A stretch of 50,464 nucleotides of DNA from Fuerstiella sp. (GTDB lineage Bacteria > Planctomycetota > Planctomycetia > Planctomycetales > Planctomycetaceae): positions 1-50,464 of the forward strand of contig JAKVAZ010000007.1 of NCBI GenBank assembly GCA_022447225.1, in the 5' to 3' direction. The translations under genes were made by a program, and so were the position numbers. Under the pieces are notes generated by a model. The model saw only the letters and a program-made list of their open reading frames with translations, ran no database searches and had not been told where the DNA came from. Shown here one piece after another: positions 1-7,812 of the stretch (positions are counted from its first letter, which is position 1; each line of letters begins with the position of its first letter).

Positions 1-736
1 TCAACAGGTTGCCAATTGAGCGCGGTGTCATCCGGCTGAACAACTTTCGCATTCCCAGGCGTTCTTGTGTTTTCTCCGTGGGATCCCCCTGACGAATCAG
101 TTCACGTTCTGATTTGTTCACGCGACGATGTTGGTTCGGTGTATTGCGGAAGAGCATCGCAAAAACGACGGCGTGGACAAGTCCCACTATCGTCAGACCA
201 AACACCGCCGTTCGCCAGGGAACTCCAAACACACCGAGCACAAGTGAACCAATTAGCAGATTGGCGCACAGACCTCCCATACGACCGAAAAACACGCCTA
301 CCCATCCCTGCATCGTCGTTCGCGCTGATGACGGGAACCAGCTTTTCGAAATACGACTCAGTGCGGCAAAGACTCCGGACTGTCCGATTCCCAGAGTTGC
401 ACGACCGTACCAAAGATGATTTACAGTCGGAGCCCACGTATGGAGGCCCAGGCCGACACTCCAGACCACAATCATCATCGTCAGTGCTGCCCAGGCACCC
501 CATACGTCGACGGCGATGCCCATGGGGACCTGGCAGACGAAGTAAAACAGTGAAAATCCGCTGTCGAGAATGCCAAGTTGTGCTTCGCCGAGTCCAAACT
601 CCGTGTGGAGTTCGACTTTAATTAAACTGAAAACATAACGATGTAGATAAAGCAACCACGATGTGCCGCAGCACAGCGTGAAGACGATCCAGCGAACATG
701 TGTCGGCTTTTCAAAATGCGCGTGTTCATTTGTCAT
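1..736 (-). CDS. MFS transporter, ACS (sugar-acid/anion) type, N-terminal part, cut by window edge
   Basis: Read leftward from an ATG at 736, this frame stays open for 245 codons to the window edge, so only the N-terminal half of a roughly 430-residue protein is present. It shows alternating hydrophobic segments, a GILDSGFSLFYF stretch near residue 55 typical of TM2, and WFPSSAR near residues 133-139 at the position of the WFP..R motif of anion:cation symporters (glucarate, galactonate and phthalate transporters). About six TM segments precede a charged loop at residues 200-240, the usual central loop. The start codon overlaps the stop of the upstream PLP-enzyme gene by 11 bases, so the two are probably translationally coupled. 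A role in importing the substrate of the neighbouring enzymes is inferred; the substrate is unknown. Confidence 0.85.
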   Translation of the reverse strand, partial: MTNEHAHFEKPTHVRWIVFTLCCGTSWLLYLHRYVFSLIKVELHTEFGLGEAQLGILDSGFSLFYFVCQVPMGIAVDVWGAWAALTMMIVVWSVGLGLHTWAPTVNHLWYGRATLGIGQSGVFAALSRISKSWFPSSARTTMQGWVGVFFGRMGGLCANLLIGSLVLGVFGVPWRTAVFGLTIVGLVHAVVFAMLFRNTPNQHRRVNKSERELIRQGDPTEKTQERLGMRKLFSRMTPRSIGNLL

Positions 737-1844
737 TCGACAGCGTCCGCCTGATTTCGGCACACACGTATTCGATTTCTTCGTGCGTCATTTCAATGGC
801 GTCGATGTTAACATAGCCTTCGTCAACATGATGAGCACGCAAAACGATGGCTGGATCTCCTGCAGCCAGCACATCTCGAAACGCGGCCGCGCTGCAGCCG
901 GTAATGTTCGGATCGGGAGTGAGTCGCACCCGTGAGAATGGCGAACCACCGGGATCCGGGTCGACATTCAGCGTCAGTCCAGGAATATCGGCCAGCCGAT
1001 CGAGAATCATTTGGACTTTTCGGTCCTGATCTGCAGACCACGCCGGAATGTCCTCCTGTATGCGATGTTCGAGTGCCGCCATTGCACCGATGATTGCCTC
1101 TTTTCCGGCCTTCATCGGCCGCCCGATTCCCTTATTTTGCAGATAAACAGCGTTAACCAGTCCTCGTCGACCGGCCACAATACCGCCGGTTGTCGATGAC
1201 AGGAACTTGTGGGCACTGGTCAGTACCAAATCAGAACCACAGCCGACCAGCTGTTGCAGCCGCAAATCCTGTGCGGCAGCGTCAACAATCACAGGGACAT
1301 TGAATTCATGCGCAAGCGACACAACCTGTGGAAGTTTCACCCAGCCGTACTGCACGGTGTGGTGCGATTCGACATGAACAATTGCAGCGACGTCTCCTCG
1401 CTCCAGTTCATATCGAATCTCGTCCGGCGTGCAGCTGCCGATGGATCCCAGTTCAATCGGAACGGCGCCAGACAGTCGGATTGACTGAGTAATCGGATGA
1501 CCGTAGTTGACACAGTGTCCCTTTTGAATGAGGACCCTGCGGGACATTCCGGAAGTATCGGGAAGCTGAAGGACTCTGGGCAGACTGATACCTGTCATGG
1601 ATGCGGCAACGCCAAGTGTGATGCCTGCGGACGTACAGGCCGTGACACATCCCCATTCGGCTCCGGTCGCCCGCGAGATGACCTGTCCTGCGGCACCCTG
1701 CAGCTCATCCAGGATGAAAAAATGCTTCATAGATTCGGCTGCCGCTTCAATCACATCGGGATGAACCTTTGCTCCGGCGAGGTGCGTCACCTTTCCGCAC
1801 GAGTTGATCACTCGGCGCAGTCCGTAATTCCTGAAGAGATCCAC
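726..1844 (-). CDS. SelA/DgaE-like PLP-dependent enzyme (putative ammonia-lyase/aldolase)
   Basis: The 372-residue product has the fold-type I PLP layout of the SelA-like group: an early NSCGKVTHLAG segment, the PLP aspartate near D188 (VPVIVDAA) and the Schiff-base lysine near K213 in TSAHKFLSSTTGG. It lacks the N-terminal tRNA-binding domain and length (about 460) of true selenocysteine synthase, so it is not SelA. Relatives such as DgaE (D-glucosaminate-6-phosphate ammonia-lyase) lie beside COG3964 amidohydrolases, as here: the divergent gene starting at 2018 is one. It probably eliminates ammonia from, or isomerises, an amino or hydroxy acid. The family call is good; the reaction is inferred from the context. 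Confidence 0.85.
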   Translation of the reverse strand: MDLFRNYGLRRVINSCGKVTHLAGAKVHPDVIEAAAESMKHFFILDELQGAAGQVISRATGAEWGCVTACTSAGITLGVAASMTGISLPRVLQLPDTSGMSRRVLIQKGHCVNYGHPITQSIRLSGAVPIELGSIGSCTPDEIRYELERGDVAAIVHVESHHTVQYGWVKLPQVVSLAHEFNVPVIVDAAAQDLRLQQLVGCGSDLVLTSAHKFLSSTTGGIVAGRRGLVNAVYLQNKGIGRPMKAGKEAIIGAMAALEHRIQEDIPAWSADQDRKVQMILDRLADIPGLTLNVDPDPGGSPFSRVRLTPDPNITGCSAAAFRDVLAAGDPAIVLRAHHVDEGYVNIDAIEMTHEEIEYVCAEIRRTLSNDK

Positions 1845-1896
1845 GTTCGAAGTCCTTTGACGTATCGATAAAAGTCAGTCAACCTGAACACTATTC

Positions 1897-1935
1897 CCGG
1901 TGAAACTGGTGCAAATGGCAACCGGGCGAAACCGG
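1897..1935. promoter_or_regulatory. Pair of CCGG-GAAA-CNGG repeats between divergent catabolic genes
   Basis: Two similar elements, CCGGTGAAACTGG (1897-1909) and CCGGGCGAAACCGG (1922-1935), lie about 25 bases apart in the 173-base gap between the leftward PLP-enzyme gene and the rightward amidohydrolase gene. A repeated element in a divergent promoter region is what an operator pair for a local regulator would look like. No regulator gene is present in the window, so the role is inferred. Confidence 0.3.
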
Positions 1936-2017
1936 AACGGCTTAGTTTTCCATCATTTCGTTTGTTTTACTCGATTTCACGTCGAGAAATTGAAGTGATG
2001 GGTATGAGGGCATTTAA

Positions 2018-3196
2018 TTGGAACATCAATACGACATCCTGATCAGAGACGGACGTGTTATCGATCCGTCGCAGGATCTGGACCGCATTTGTACGGTTGC
2101 GATTGCCAACCGCCGGATTGCCGCGATCGATCAGCAAATTGATGTGGAAAAAGGGCACACCGTGATCGACGCTCGGGGATTGATCGTTACTCCGGGGCTG
2201 ATCGATCTGCATGTGCACGTGTACACTCATTCGCCGATTGGTTTGGATCCGGATTCACTTTGTCCGTCCGGCGGCGTCACAACCATGCTGGATGCCGGAT
2301 CGGCAGGTTCTTACAACTTCGGTCCGTTTCGACGTGATATCATCGATCGCGCACAAACACAGATTCTGAGTCTCGTCAATCTGTCGTGTATCGGACTGGC
2401 GGCACCCAATCTGGGTGAGCTGCGTGACCGGCGATACGCCGATCTGCATGGGGTTGTGGAGACAATTCGTGAACATTCCGATGTCGCAGTCGGTGTCAAG
2501 ATTCGTGCCAGCAGTCACATCATTGGGACCGGGCAACAGGGGTGGGACAATCTGAACGATGCCATCGGAGCAGCACGCGAAGCCGGAGTCTGGCTGATGG
2601 TACATATCGGAGAATGTCCCATGTCGCTGCCGGAACTTTCGAATGCTCTTGCTCCTGGCGATTGTATTACTCACTGCTTCAAAGCCGGCAGTACGCGGGT
2701 GACTGATGACGACGGTCGAATTTGGGACGACGTGCGGTCTGCGGCTGAACGTGGAGTGATCTTTGATGTGGGGCATGGTGCGGGCAGCTTTAACTGGGAG
2801 GTTGTTGAGGCAGCAATCGAACAGGGATTTCTGCCGACAACAATCAGTACCGATCTGCACACGATGAATATTCACGGTCCGGTGTACGATATGCCGACCA
2901 CAATGAGTAAATTTCTGATGCTGGGCGTACCACTGGAAACGGTGATCGAAATGTCCACAACCCGACCGGCTGCAATTTTGAAACGAGATGACGAGATCGG
3001 TACTTTGCGAGTTGGCAGCATCGCCGATGTTGCGGTGCTGGAAAAACACGAAGGCCGATATCGATTTATCGATAGTTATCGCCGGGAACGAATCGGTCAC
3101 GACCTTCTGACGGCGGCTGCGACGATTCGACGTGGCGAGATTGTACCGGGCGGAGGAGGAACAAGGATGCGGCATTTTGCAGATAGCGGAAATTGA
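2018..3196 (+). CDS. Amidohydrolase/deacetylase family metallohydrolase (COG3964 type)
   Basis: The 392-residue product carries the full binuclear amidohydrolase set: HxH at H65/H67 (LIDLHVH), the carboxylated lysine at K161 (VGVKIRAS), H196 (LMVHIGE), H219 (ITHCFK) and the catalytic aspartate D279 (STDLH). The C-terminal GTLRVGSIADVAVL strand is typical of the outer beta-sandwich. COG3964 proteins were once labelled dihydroorotases; characterised members act on alpha-acyloxy acids, so hydrolysis of an ester or amide of a small hydroxy/amino acid is the best guess. The start is TTG at 2018, supported by GAGGG at 2006-2010 seven bases upstream; no in-frame ATG fits. The stop overlaps a possible TTG start of the next frame (TTGA). 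Confidence 0.88.
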   Translation: MEHQYDILIRDGRVIDPSQDLDRICTVAIANRRIAAIDQQIDVEKGHTVIDARGLIVTPGLIDLHVHVYTHSPIGLDPDSLCPSGGVTTMLDAGSAGSYNFGPFRRDIIDRAQTQILSLVNLSCIGLAAPNLGELRDRRYADLHGVVETIREHSDVAVGVKIRASSHIIGTGQQGWDNLNDAIGAAREAGVWLMVHIGECPMSLPELSNALAPGDCITHCFKAGSTRVTDDDGRIWDDVRSAAERGVIFDVGHGAGSFNWEVVEAAIEQGFLPTTISTDLHTMNIHGPVYDMPTTMSKFLMLGVPLETVIEMSTTRPAAILKRDDEIGTLRVGSIADVAVLEKHEGRYRFIDSYRRERIGHDLLTAAATIRRGEIVPGGGGTRMRHFADSGN

Positions 3197-3273
3197 ACAC
3201 GACAGCTCAAAGTAGCTTTGAGGGCACTTTCAGGAATGAACATACCGCTCAGTCGGACACTGGGGAGAATCCC

Positions 3274-4062
3274 TTGACGACCGAATTCGTCCTTGTGACA
3301 TCGATCCTCATGTGTGCCTGTTTCGTTCGCGGCGCGCTTGGTTTTGGCGAAGCTCTGGTGGCGATGCCACTCCTGGCATTTTTGATCCCCACCACCACCG
3401 CCGCACCGCTTGTCGCGCTGTGCGGGACACTGACTGCAATTATTATTCTTTGTTACGACTGGCGGCACGTTGCGTTGCGTCCGGCAACACTCCTGACGGT
3501 GTTCGGACTGCTGGCCGTCCCGTTTGGTGTCGCACTGCTGAAGGCGGGAGATGAACGACTTGTCAAGGGGGTACTTGCGCTGGTCGTTACGGTTTTTTCT
3601 GTTTGGTCGTTGTGGAATCCTCAACGATTTAAGTTACGCAGTGATCTTTTTGCTCCGATATTCGGTTTCTGTGCCGGATTCCTTGGGGGAGCCTACAATA
3701 CCGCCGGGCCGCCACTGGTGATCTTCGGAATGCTGCGTCACTGGTCTCCGCAGCAGTTTCGCGCGACACTGCAGTCGTATTGTCTGATTGCCGGTTTGTG
3801 GGTGATCGTTTGCCACAGGATGTCGGGTTTATTAACAGATGGGATCGTCAACCAGTTTTTGATCAGTATTCCTCTGATTGTTGTGTCGACGCTTGTTGGA
3901 TTGCGGGTGACCAGCCGTATACCAGCGGAACGTTTTATTCGCATCGTGCTTTGTACCTTGATTGTCGTCGGTTTCTCGCTGGGATTGTCGTGCTGGAACG
4001 ACAGGGAGTTGGTGCAAAAACCGCCTGCGGTCATGAACGTGAAGGGTATTGGAGTCCAATGA
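3274..4062 (+). CDS. TauE/SafE-family membrane exporter/permease
   Basis: This very hydrophobic protein has the family's opening motif FVRGALGFGEALVAMPLL and a second half-repeat with FCAGFLGGAYNTAGPPLVIF, both diagnostic of TauE/SafE (DUF81) proteins with about eight TM segments. Members move sulfite, sulfolactate or other organic anions across the inner membrane; the substrate here is unknown. I place the start at TTG 3274 because GGGGAG sits at 3262-3267 with six bases of spacing and the first TM begins at once (262 residues). The same frame opens at TTG 3193, overlapping the amidohydrolase stop, which would add a 27-residue polar tail. Its stop overlaps the ATG of the next gene (ATGA). 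Confidence 0.85.
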   Translation: MTTEFVLVTSILMCACFVRGALGFGEALVAMPLLAFLIPTTTAAPLVALCGTLTAIIILCYDWRHVALRPATLLTVFGLLAVPFGVALLKAGDERLVKGVLALVVTVFSVWSLWNPQRFKLRSDLFAPIFGFCAGFLGGAYNTAGPPLVIFGMLRHWSPQQFRATLQSYCLIAGLWVIVCHRMSGLLTDGIVNQFLISIPLIVVSTLVGLRVTSRIPAERFIRIVLCTLIVVGFSLGLSCWNDRELVQKPPAVMNVKGIGVQ

Positions 4063-5525
4063 TACAGCGGATTTTGATTGCGGAACTCAAACAGGAAACG
4101 GCCACGTTTAATCCGGTTCCGACGCTCTATGATGATTTTCGAATCGTCGTCGGCGATGCCATGCTGTCGGACTATCACGGGACACAGACCGAAGTTGCCG
4201 GAGCGATGGACGTTTTTACCGAGGAAGGGGATATCCGTATCGTTCCGGGGATGGCGGCTTTAGCGGTCTCCGGCGGACCGATCCCTGCAGCGGACCTCGA
4301 CAGGCTGATCGATGAATTGTCTGAATCGGTCCGCCGGGCCGGTTCCGTCGATGCGGTGTGCCTCTGCTTTCACGGCGCGATGGCCGGTGACACGGAGGGG
4401 GATCCGGAAGGCCGGGCACTCACTGAGATTCGAGAAATTGTCGGCAACATCCCGCTCGTCATTTCACTGGACCTGCACGCCGTACTTACCGATCGACTCA
4501 TCGACTATGCCGATGTTCTGATTCCGTACCACACATACCCGCACACCGATCACTACGAAACCGGCCGGCGTGCAGCTCGAATTCTGCTTGGACTTTTGAA
4601 CGGAACCGCCAAACCGTCCGTTGCCCGTGTCCGGCTTCCCATGCTGGTTCGCGGTGACGAACTTCTGACTGCAACCGGGCGATTCGGTGAAGCCATTCGT
4701 ATGTGTCAGTCCGTTGAGTCGTCTGAACGGGGGCTGGCTGCCGGCGTGATTATTGGCAATGCTTTCACCGATGTTCCTGCGCTGCAGTCGAACGTGATCG
4801 TGACCACAAACGATGATCCGGATCTTGCCCGGCATGAAGCGGAACGAATCGGGCGATTGATGTGGGACAGTCGTGAACTGTTCCAGGCAAACCTGGTGCC
4901 CCTCGAGGAATCCATTCGTCTGGCGGAGCAAACGGATGGCCTGGTGGTGTTTTCTGATGCGGCTGATGCAACGTCCAGCGGAGCCTCCGGTGACAGCAAC
5001 GCCATTCTTTGTGGATTGTTGAAAACCGGATTCACGAAACAGGCGCTACTGGCGATCGTGGACGTACCGGCCGTAGCGGTAGCGTTTGATGCGGGGCCCG
5101 GAGCAGTGATTGACGTTTCTCTTGGTGGAACCCGTGATCCGGAACGGTTTGATCCTGTTCAGATTACTGCACGGGTTGTGAATCTGTACAATGGTGAATT
5201 CACTTACGAAGACGGGACGGAGGCTCACGCGGGCAGAGTGTGTGTGTTGACTGTCGGGACAATCAGTATTTTGGTTACTGAACGTCCCGTTTTTCTTTTC
5301 GGACTGACTGTATTCACCTCTCATGACCTTCATCCTCAGGAATTCGACCTCGTTGCTGTGAAGTCACCAAACGGATTCCGGACGTGGTACGAATCGATTT
5401 CAAGTTTGATTGTTCCGGTGGACGTTCCCGGGTCGACAAGTGCAAATCTGAAGTCCCTGCCCTTCGAAAACTGTGTTCGACCAATCTTTCCACTCGATGA
5501 AGACGTTCCTTCGCCATTCCAGTGA
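4059..5525 (+). CDS. M81 family metallopeptidase (MlrC/microcystinase-like)
   Basis: The 488-residue product starts at the ATG of an ATGA overlap with the upstream exporter gene, with GGAG a few bases before it. The N-terminal M81 domain shows RILIAELKQETATFNP, then H105 (CFHGAM), D138/H140 (SLDLHA) and H162 (YPHTDHYETG), consistent with the zinc site of the family. The C-terminal MlrC domain shows SDAADATSSGASGDSNAIL near residues 300-320. MlrC of microcystin degraders cleaves linearised microcystin, but most family members lie in catabolic operons with amidohydrolases and transporters and have unknown small substrates. Here it probably cleaves an amide or peptide-like bond in the cluster's substrate. 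Confidence 0.87.
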   Translation: MIQRILIAELKQETATFNPVPTLYDDFRIVVGDAMLSDYHGTQTEVAGAMDVFTEEGDIRIVPGMAALAVSGGPIPAADLDRLIDELSESVRRAGSVDAVCLCFHGAMAGDTEGDPEGRALTEIREIVGNIPLVISLDLHAVLTDRLIDYADVLIPYHTYPHTDHYETGRRAARILLGLLNGTAKPSVARVRLPMLVRGDELLTATGRFGEAIRMCQSVESSERGLAAGVIIGNAFTDVPALQSNVIVTTNDDPDLARHEAERIGRLMWDSRELFQANLVPLEESIRLAEQTDGLVVFSDAADATSSGASGDSNAILCGLLKTGFTKQALLAIVDVPAVAVAFDAGPGAVIDVSLGGTRDPERFDPVQITARVVNLYNGEFTYEDGTEAHAGRVCVLTVGTISILVTERPVFLFGLTVFTSHDLHPQEFDLVAVKSPNGFRTWYESISSLIVPVDVPGSTSANLKSLPFENCVRPIFPLDEDVPSPFQ

Positions 5526-5537
5526 TTCGGAGTACCA

Positions 5538-6650
5538 ATGAAGATTACTGACGTTGAACCCATTCATCTGCGGGTCCCCGTTGTCGAAGAGATTCCCGAC
5601 GGAACCCTGGATGTTCTCGTGGTACTGATTCACACGGACGCCGGTATCACCGGCATCGGTGAAGTCACGAGTCAGTCTTATGTTTGCAAAGCCTGCTTCG
5701 AGGCTCCGCGATCTGCGGCGCGTCGACACGGTTTGACATCCATTCTGGTCGGTGAAGATCCACTGGATGTAGAACGTCTGTGGGAGAAAATGTACTACGA
5801 AACAAATCGCTACGGGCGCCGAGGTGCAGCCATTCACGCGATCAGTGGTGCGGACATTGCACTGTGGGATATCCGAGGGCGGTCTGAGGGCAGACCTGTT
5901 CATGAATTATTGGGTGGGTCACACCGGTCATCCGTGCGTGCCTACGCCAGTGTGCTGTTCGGTGATACACCGGACGACACTGCCAGGTTGGCACAGGAAT
6001 TTGTTGATATGGGGCTGACCGCAGCCAAATTCGGCTGGGGACCATTTGGAAAAGATGCCGAAACAGATGTCGCCCATGTACAGGCTGCACGAGATGTTTT
6101 GGGTGATGAACGTGATCTGATGGTTGATGCAGGACACGCCTGGGACGCTGACACCGCCCGACAACGAGCAGAACTGCTGGCCCCGTTCAACATCGGCTGG
6201 CTGGAAGAACCATTGTCGCAGGATGACCGTCGCGGCTATGGGAAACTGTGTCCTCAGTCTCCGGTCCCCATTGCCGCCGGGGAAGGCGATGTCACTCACT
6301 GGGACTTTGAAGATCTGATCCAACGTGGAGTGCACGTTGTCCAGCCGGATGTTGCCTTTTGTGGTGGGTTGACTGTTTGTCGTCGGGTTTCCGATTTGTG
6401 TGCCCAATACGACCGCAGAGCCGTACCGCACTGCTTCAGCACAGGAATCAATCTGACCGCGTCACTGCACTGGATGGCATCTGTTCCGAACGGCGACCTT
6501 GTCGAATATTGCCTGCGTCCGTCACCACTCATGCGAAAACTGGTGAAAAACCTGCCACCACTGGTCGATGGCCGAGTCCCGGTACCGAACGGGCCAGGAC
6601 TGGGGATCGAACTTGATGATGCTGTGATCAGGGAATTTCGGGTTGCATAA
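5538..6650 (+). CDS. Enolase-superfamily (mandelate racemase/muconate lactonizing type) acid dehydratase
   Basis: The 370-residue protein is full length for the family. Expected residues are visible: K164 in AAKFGWGPFG, metal ligands D197 (MVDAGH), E223 (WLEEP) and E249 (AAGEGD), D271 (QPDVAFCGG) and catalytic H298 (VPHCFSTG). H200, following D197 in VDAGH, is a second candidate base. This set fits an acid-sugar dehydratase or cycloisomerase of the mandelate racemase subgroup. Such an enzyme typically makes a 2-keto-3-deoxy acid, the normal substrate of HpcH/HpaI aldolases like the next gene's product. It starts 12 bases after the M81 gene and is surely in the same operon. The substrate cannot be read from the sequence. 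Confidence 0.9.
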   Translation: MKITDVEPIHLRVPVVEEIPDGTLDVLVVLIHTDAGITGIGEVTSQSYVCKACFEAPRSAARRHGLTSILVGEDPLDVERLWEKMYYETNRYGRRGAAIHAISGADIALWDIRGRSEGRPVHELLGGSHRSSVRAYASVLFGDTPDDTARLAQEFVDMGLTAAKFGWGPFGKDAETDVAHVQAARDVLGDERDLMVDAGHAWDADTARQRAELLAPFNIGWLEEPLSQDDRRGYGKLCPQSPVPIAAGEGDVTHWDFEDLIQRGVHVVQPDVAFCGGLTVCRRVSDLCAQYDRRAVPHCFSTGINLTASLHWMASVPNGDLVEYCLRPSPLMRKLVKNLPPLVDGRVPVPNGPGLGIELDDAVIREFRVA

Positions 6651-6942
6651 ACGCTGTCAGGAACGGTTTCCTGAGTAAGTAACCGGGAGCTAACGTAGCT
6701 GGTTCACGAACCGCAGTGGCGGCTTGTGGGTTTCTCCATCCATGAGAATCCGGGAGCGAATTCCACGAGTTTGATCGACAGCAGAGTTCTGCGCCGGCCG
6801 GCCGGCTATAAAGAAACGCTCGGCCCGCGATGGGTACATCTTCGATGGCACGTGGTAGATTTGGGACAAGTGCCCTGTTGGTGATACCGGCACTCCGCGG
6901 AGAGACAATTAACGGCACGATCTAAAACAAACAGGTAGAAAT
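6651..6942. other. Intergenic region with 3' hairpin and palindrome
   Basis: This stretch of about 290 bases separates the dehydratase gene from the aldolase gene and holds no convincing gene. It contains a hairpin just after the dehydratase stop (listed separately) and a perfect palindrome CTCCGCGGAG at 6893-6902, 41 bases before the aldolase ATG. The aldolase may therefore have its own promoter. Confidence 0.5.
6657..6674 (+). terminator. Hairpin after dehydratase gene, possible terminator
   Basis: TCAGGAA (6657-6663) pairs perfectly with TTCCTGA (6668-6674) around a CGGT loop, seven bases after the stop codon. No T-tract follows, so it could be a weak or Rho-type terminator or an mRNA-stabilising 3' structure. 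Confidence 0.4.
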
Positions 6943-7761
6943 ATGACTGGAAACGAGGTTCGTTCAAAGCTCCGCGCAGGAGAACGTGTTTACTCCACGT
7001 GCGTTGTGGCGGCATCGCCGTTTTGGCCGAAGACACTGGCGGCGGCAGGTACCGATTTTGTCTTTATTGATTCGGAGCATACGCCGGTAGATCGGGAAAC
7101 CCTCGCCTGGACGTGTCGGGGTTATACGGCTGCCGGGGTCCCGCCAGTGGTGCGTGTGCCCAGTCCTGATCCTTATGAAGCCGCCAAGGTTCTGGACGGT
7201 GGTGCCTGCGGATTCATTGCGCCCTACGTGGAGACAGCCGAACAGGCACGACGCATCACTGAGGTTGCTCGTTATCGTCCGCTCAAGGGCGATCGTGTGG
7301 AACGCGCCGCGCTGGATGAAACGTCTCTGGAGCCCGAGCTTCGTGAGTATCTGAAAGCACGAAACGCTGACACGATCCTGATTGCAAATATTGAAAGTGT
7401 TCCAGCAATCAACAATCTGAAAGAGATTCTGACGGCAGGTGATCTGGACAGCGTGCTGATCGGACCGCACGACCTTTCATGCAGCCTGGGAATTCCCGAG
7501 CAGTACGATCATCCGCGATTTGACGAAGCCGTCCGGGAGATCTTCAAGGTCGCACGCGAGCACAACGTAGGTGCAGGCATCCACTACTGGCTGGATATTG
7601 AAATGGAGATTGAGTGGGCTCGGGCCGGCGCGAACCTGATCATGCACAGTTCTGATCTTGCAATCGTCGGGCAAAACCTCAGGAGTGACCTGGCGCAATT
7701 GCGCAGCGAATTGGGCGATGCTGTTGATGACGGCGGGGACGAGGCTGGGGAAATTATCTGA
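6943..7761 (+). CDS. HpcH/HpaI aldolase family protein (first copy)
   Basis: The 272-residue product has the class II HpaI fold signature: FVFIDSEHTPVD with the catalytic histidine H45, R71 (VVRVPSPDP), metal ligands E151 (IANIESVPA) and D177 (IGPHDLSCSLG). These enzymes cleave 2-keto-3-deoxy or 4-hydroxy-2-keto acids to pyruvate plus an aldehyde. The usual PPxGxRG loop is replaced by RYRPLKGDRVERAAL, so substrate preference may differ from HpaI or GarL. It lies downstream of the dehydratase gene on the same strand, a classical dehydratase-aldolase pair. The C-terminus is acidic. A related enzyme is encoded at 35128-35880. Confidence 0.87.
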   Translation: MTGNEVRSKLRAGERVYSTCVVAASPFWPKTLAAAGTDFVFIDSEHTPVDRETLAWTCRGYTAAGVPPVVRVPSPDPYEAAKVLDGGACGFIAPYVETAEQARRITEVARYRPLKGDRVERAALDETSLEPELREYLKARNADTILIANIESVPAINNLKEILTAGDLDSVLIGPHDLSCSLGIPEQYDHPRFDEAVREIFKVAREHNVGAGIHYWLDIEMEIEWARAGANLIMHSSDLAIVGQNLRSDLAQLRSELGDAVDDGGDEAGEII

Positions 7762-7812
7762 GGCCGGAATCGACAGAGCTGTTTTACAGCTGCTGTCATC
7801 ATCTTTCCGGCC
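7762..7812 (+). terminator. Nested hairpins directly after the aldolase stop
   Basis: An inner hairpin, GACAG-AGCTGT / ACAGCT-(G)-CTGTC (7772-7797, TTT loop, one-base bulge), lies inside an outer pair GGCCGGAA (7762-7769) / TTCCGGCC (7805-7812). It begins one base after the stop codon and probably marks the 3' end of the catabolic operon. No T-tract follows. Confidence 0.5.

Noticed and set aside
67-621. Rightward 184-codon frame at the left edge
   Set aside because: It is the antisense of the MFS transporter frame, which has clear TM and WFP motifs; this frame has no family features.
2255-3175. Leftward 306-codon frame under the amidohydrolase
   Set aside because: Antisense shadow of a gene with all catalytic residues; its own sequence has no recognisable motifs.
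3780-4058. Longer N-terminus for the M81 peptidase (frame open from 3780)
   Set aside because: The extension lies inside the exporter gene in another frame and has no M81 homology; the ATGA start at 4059 has GGAG before it.
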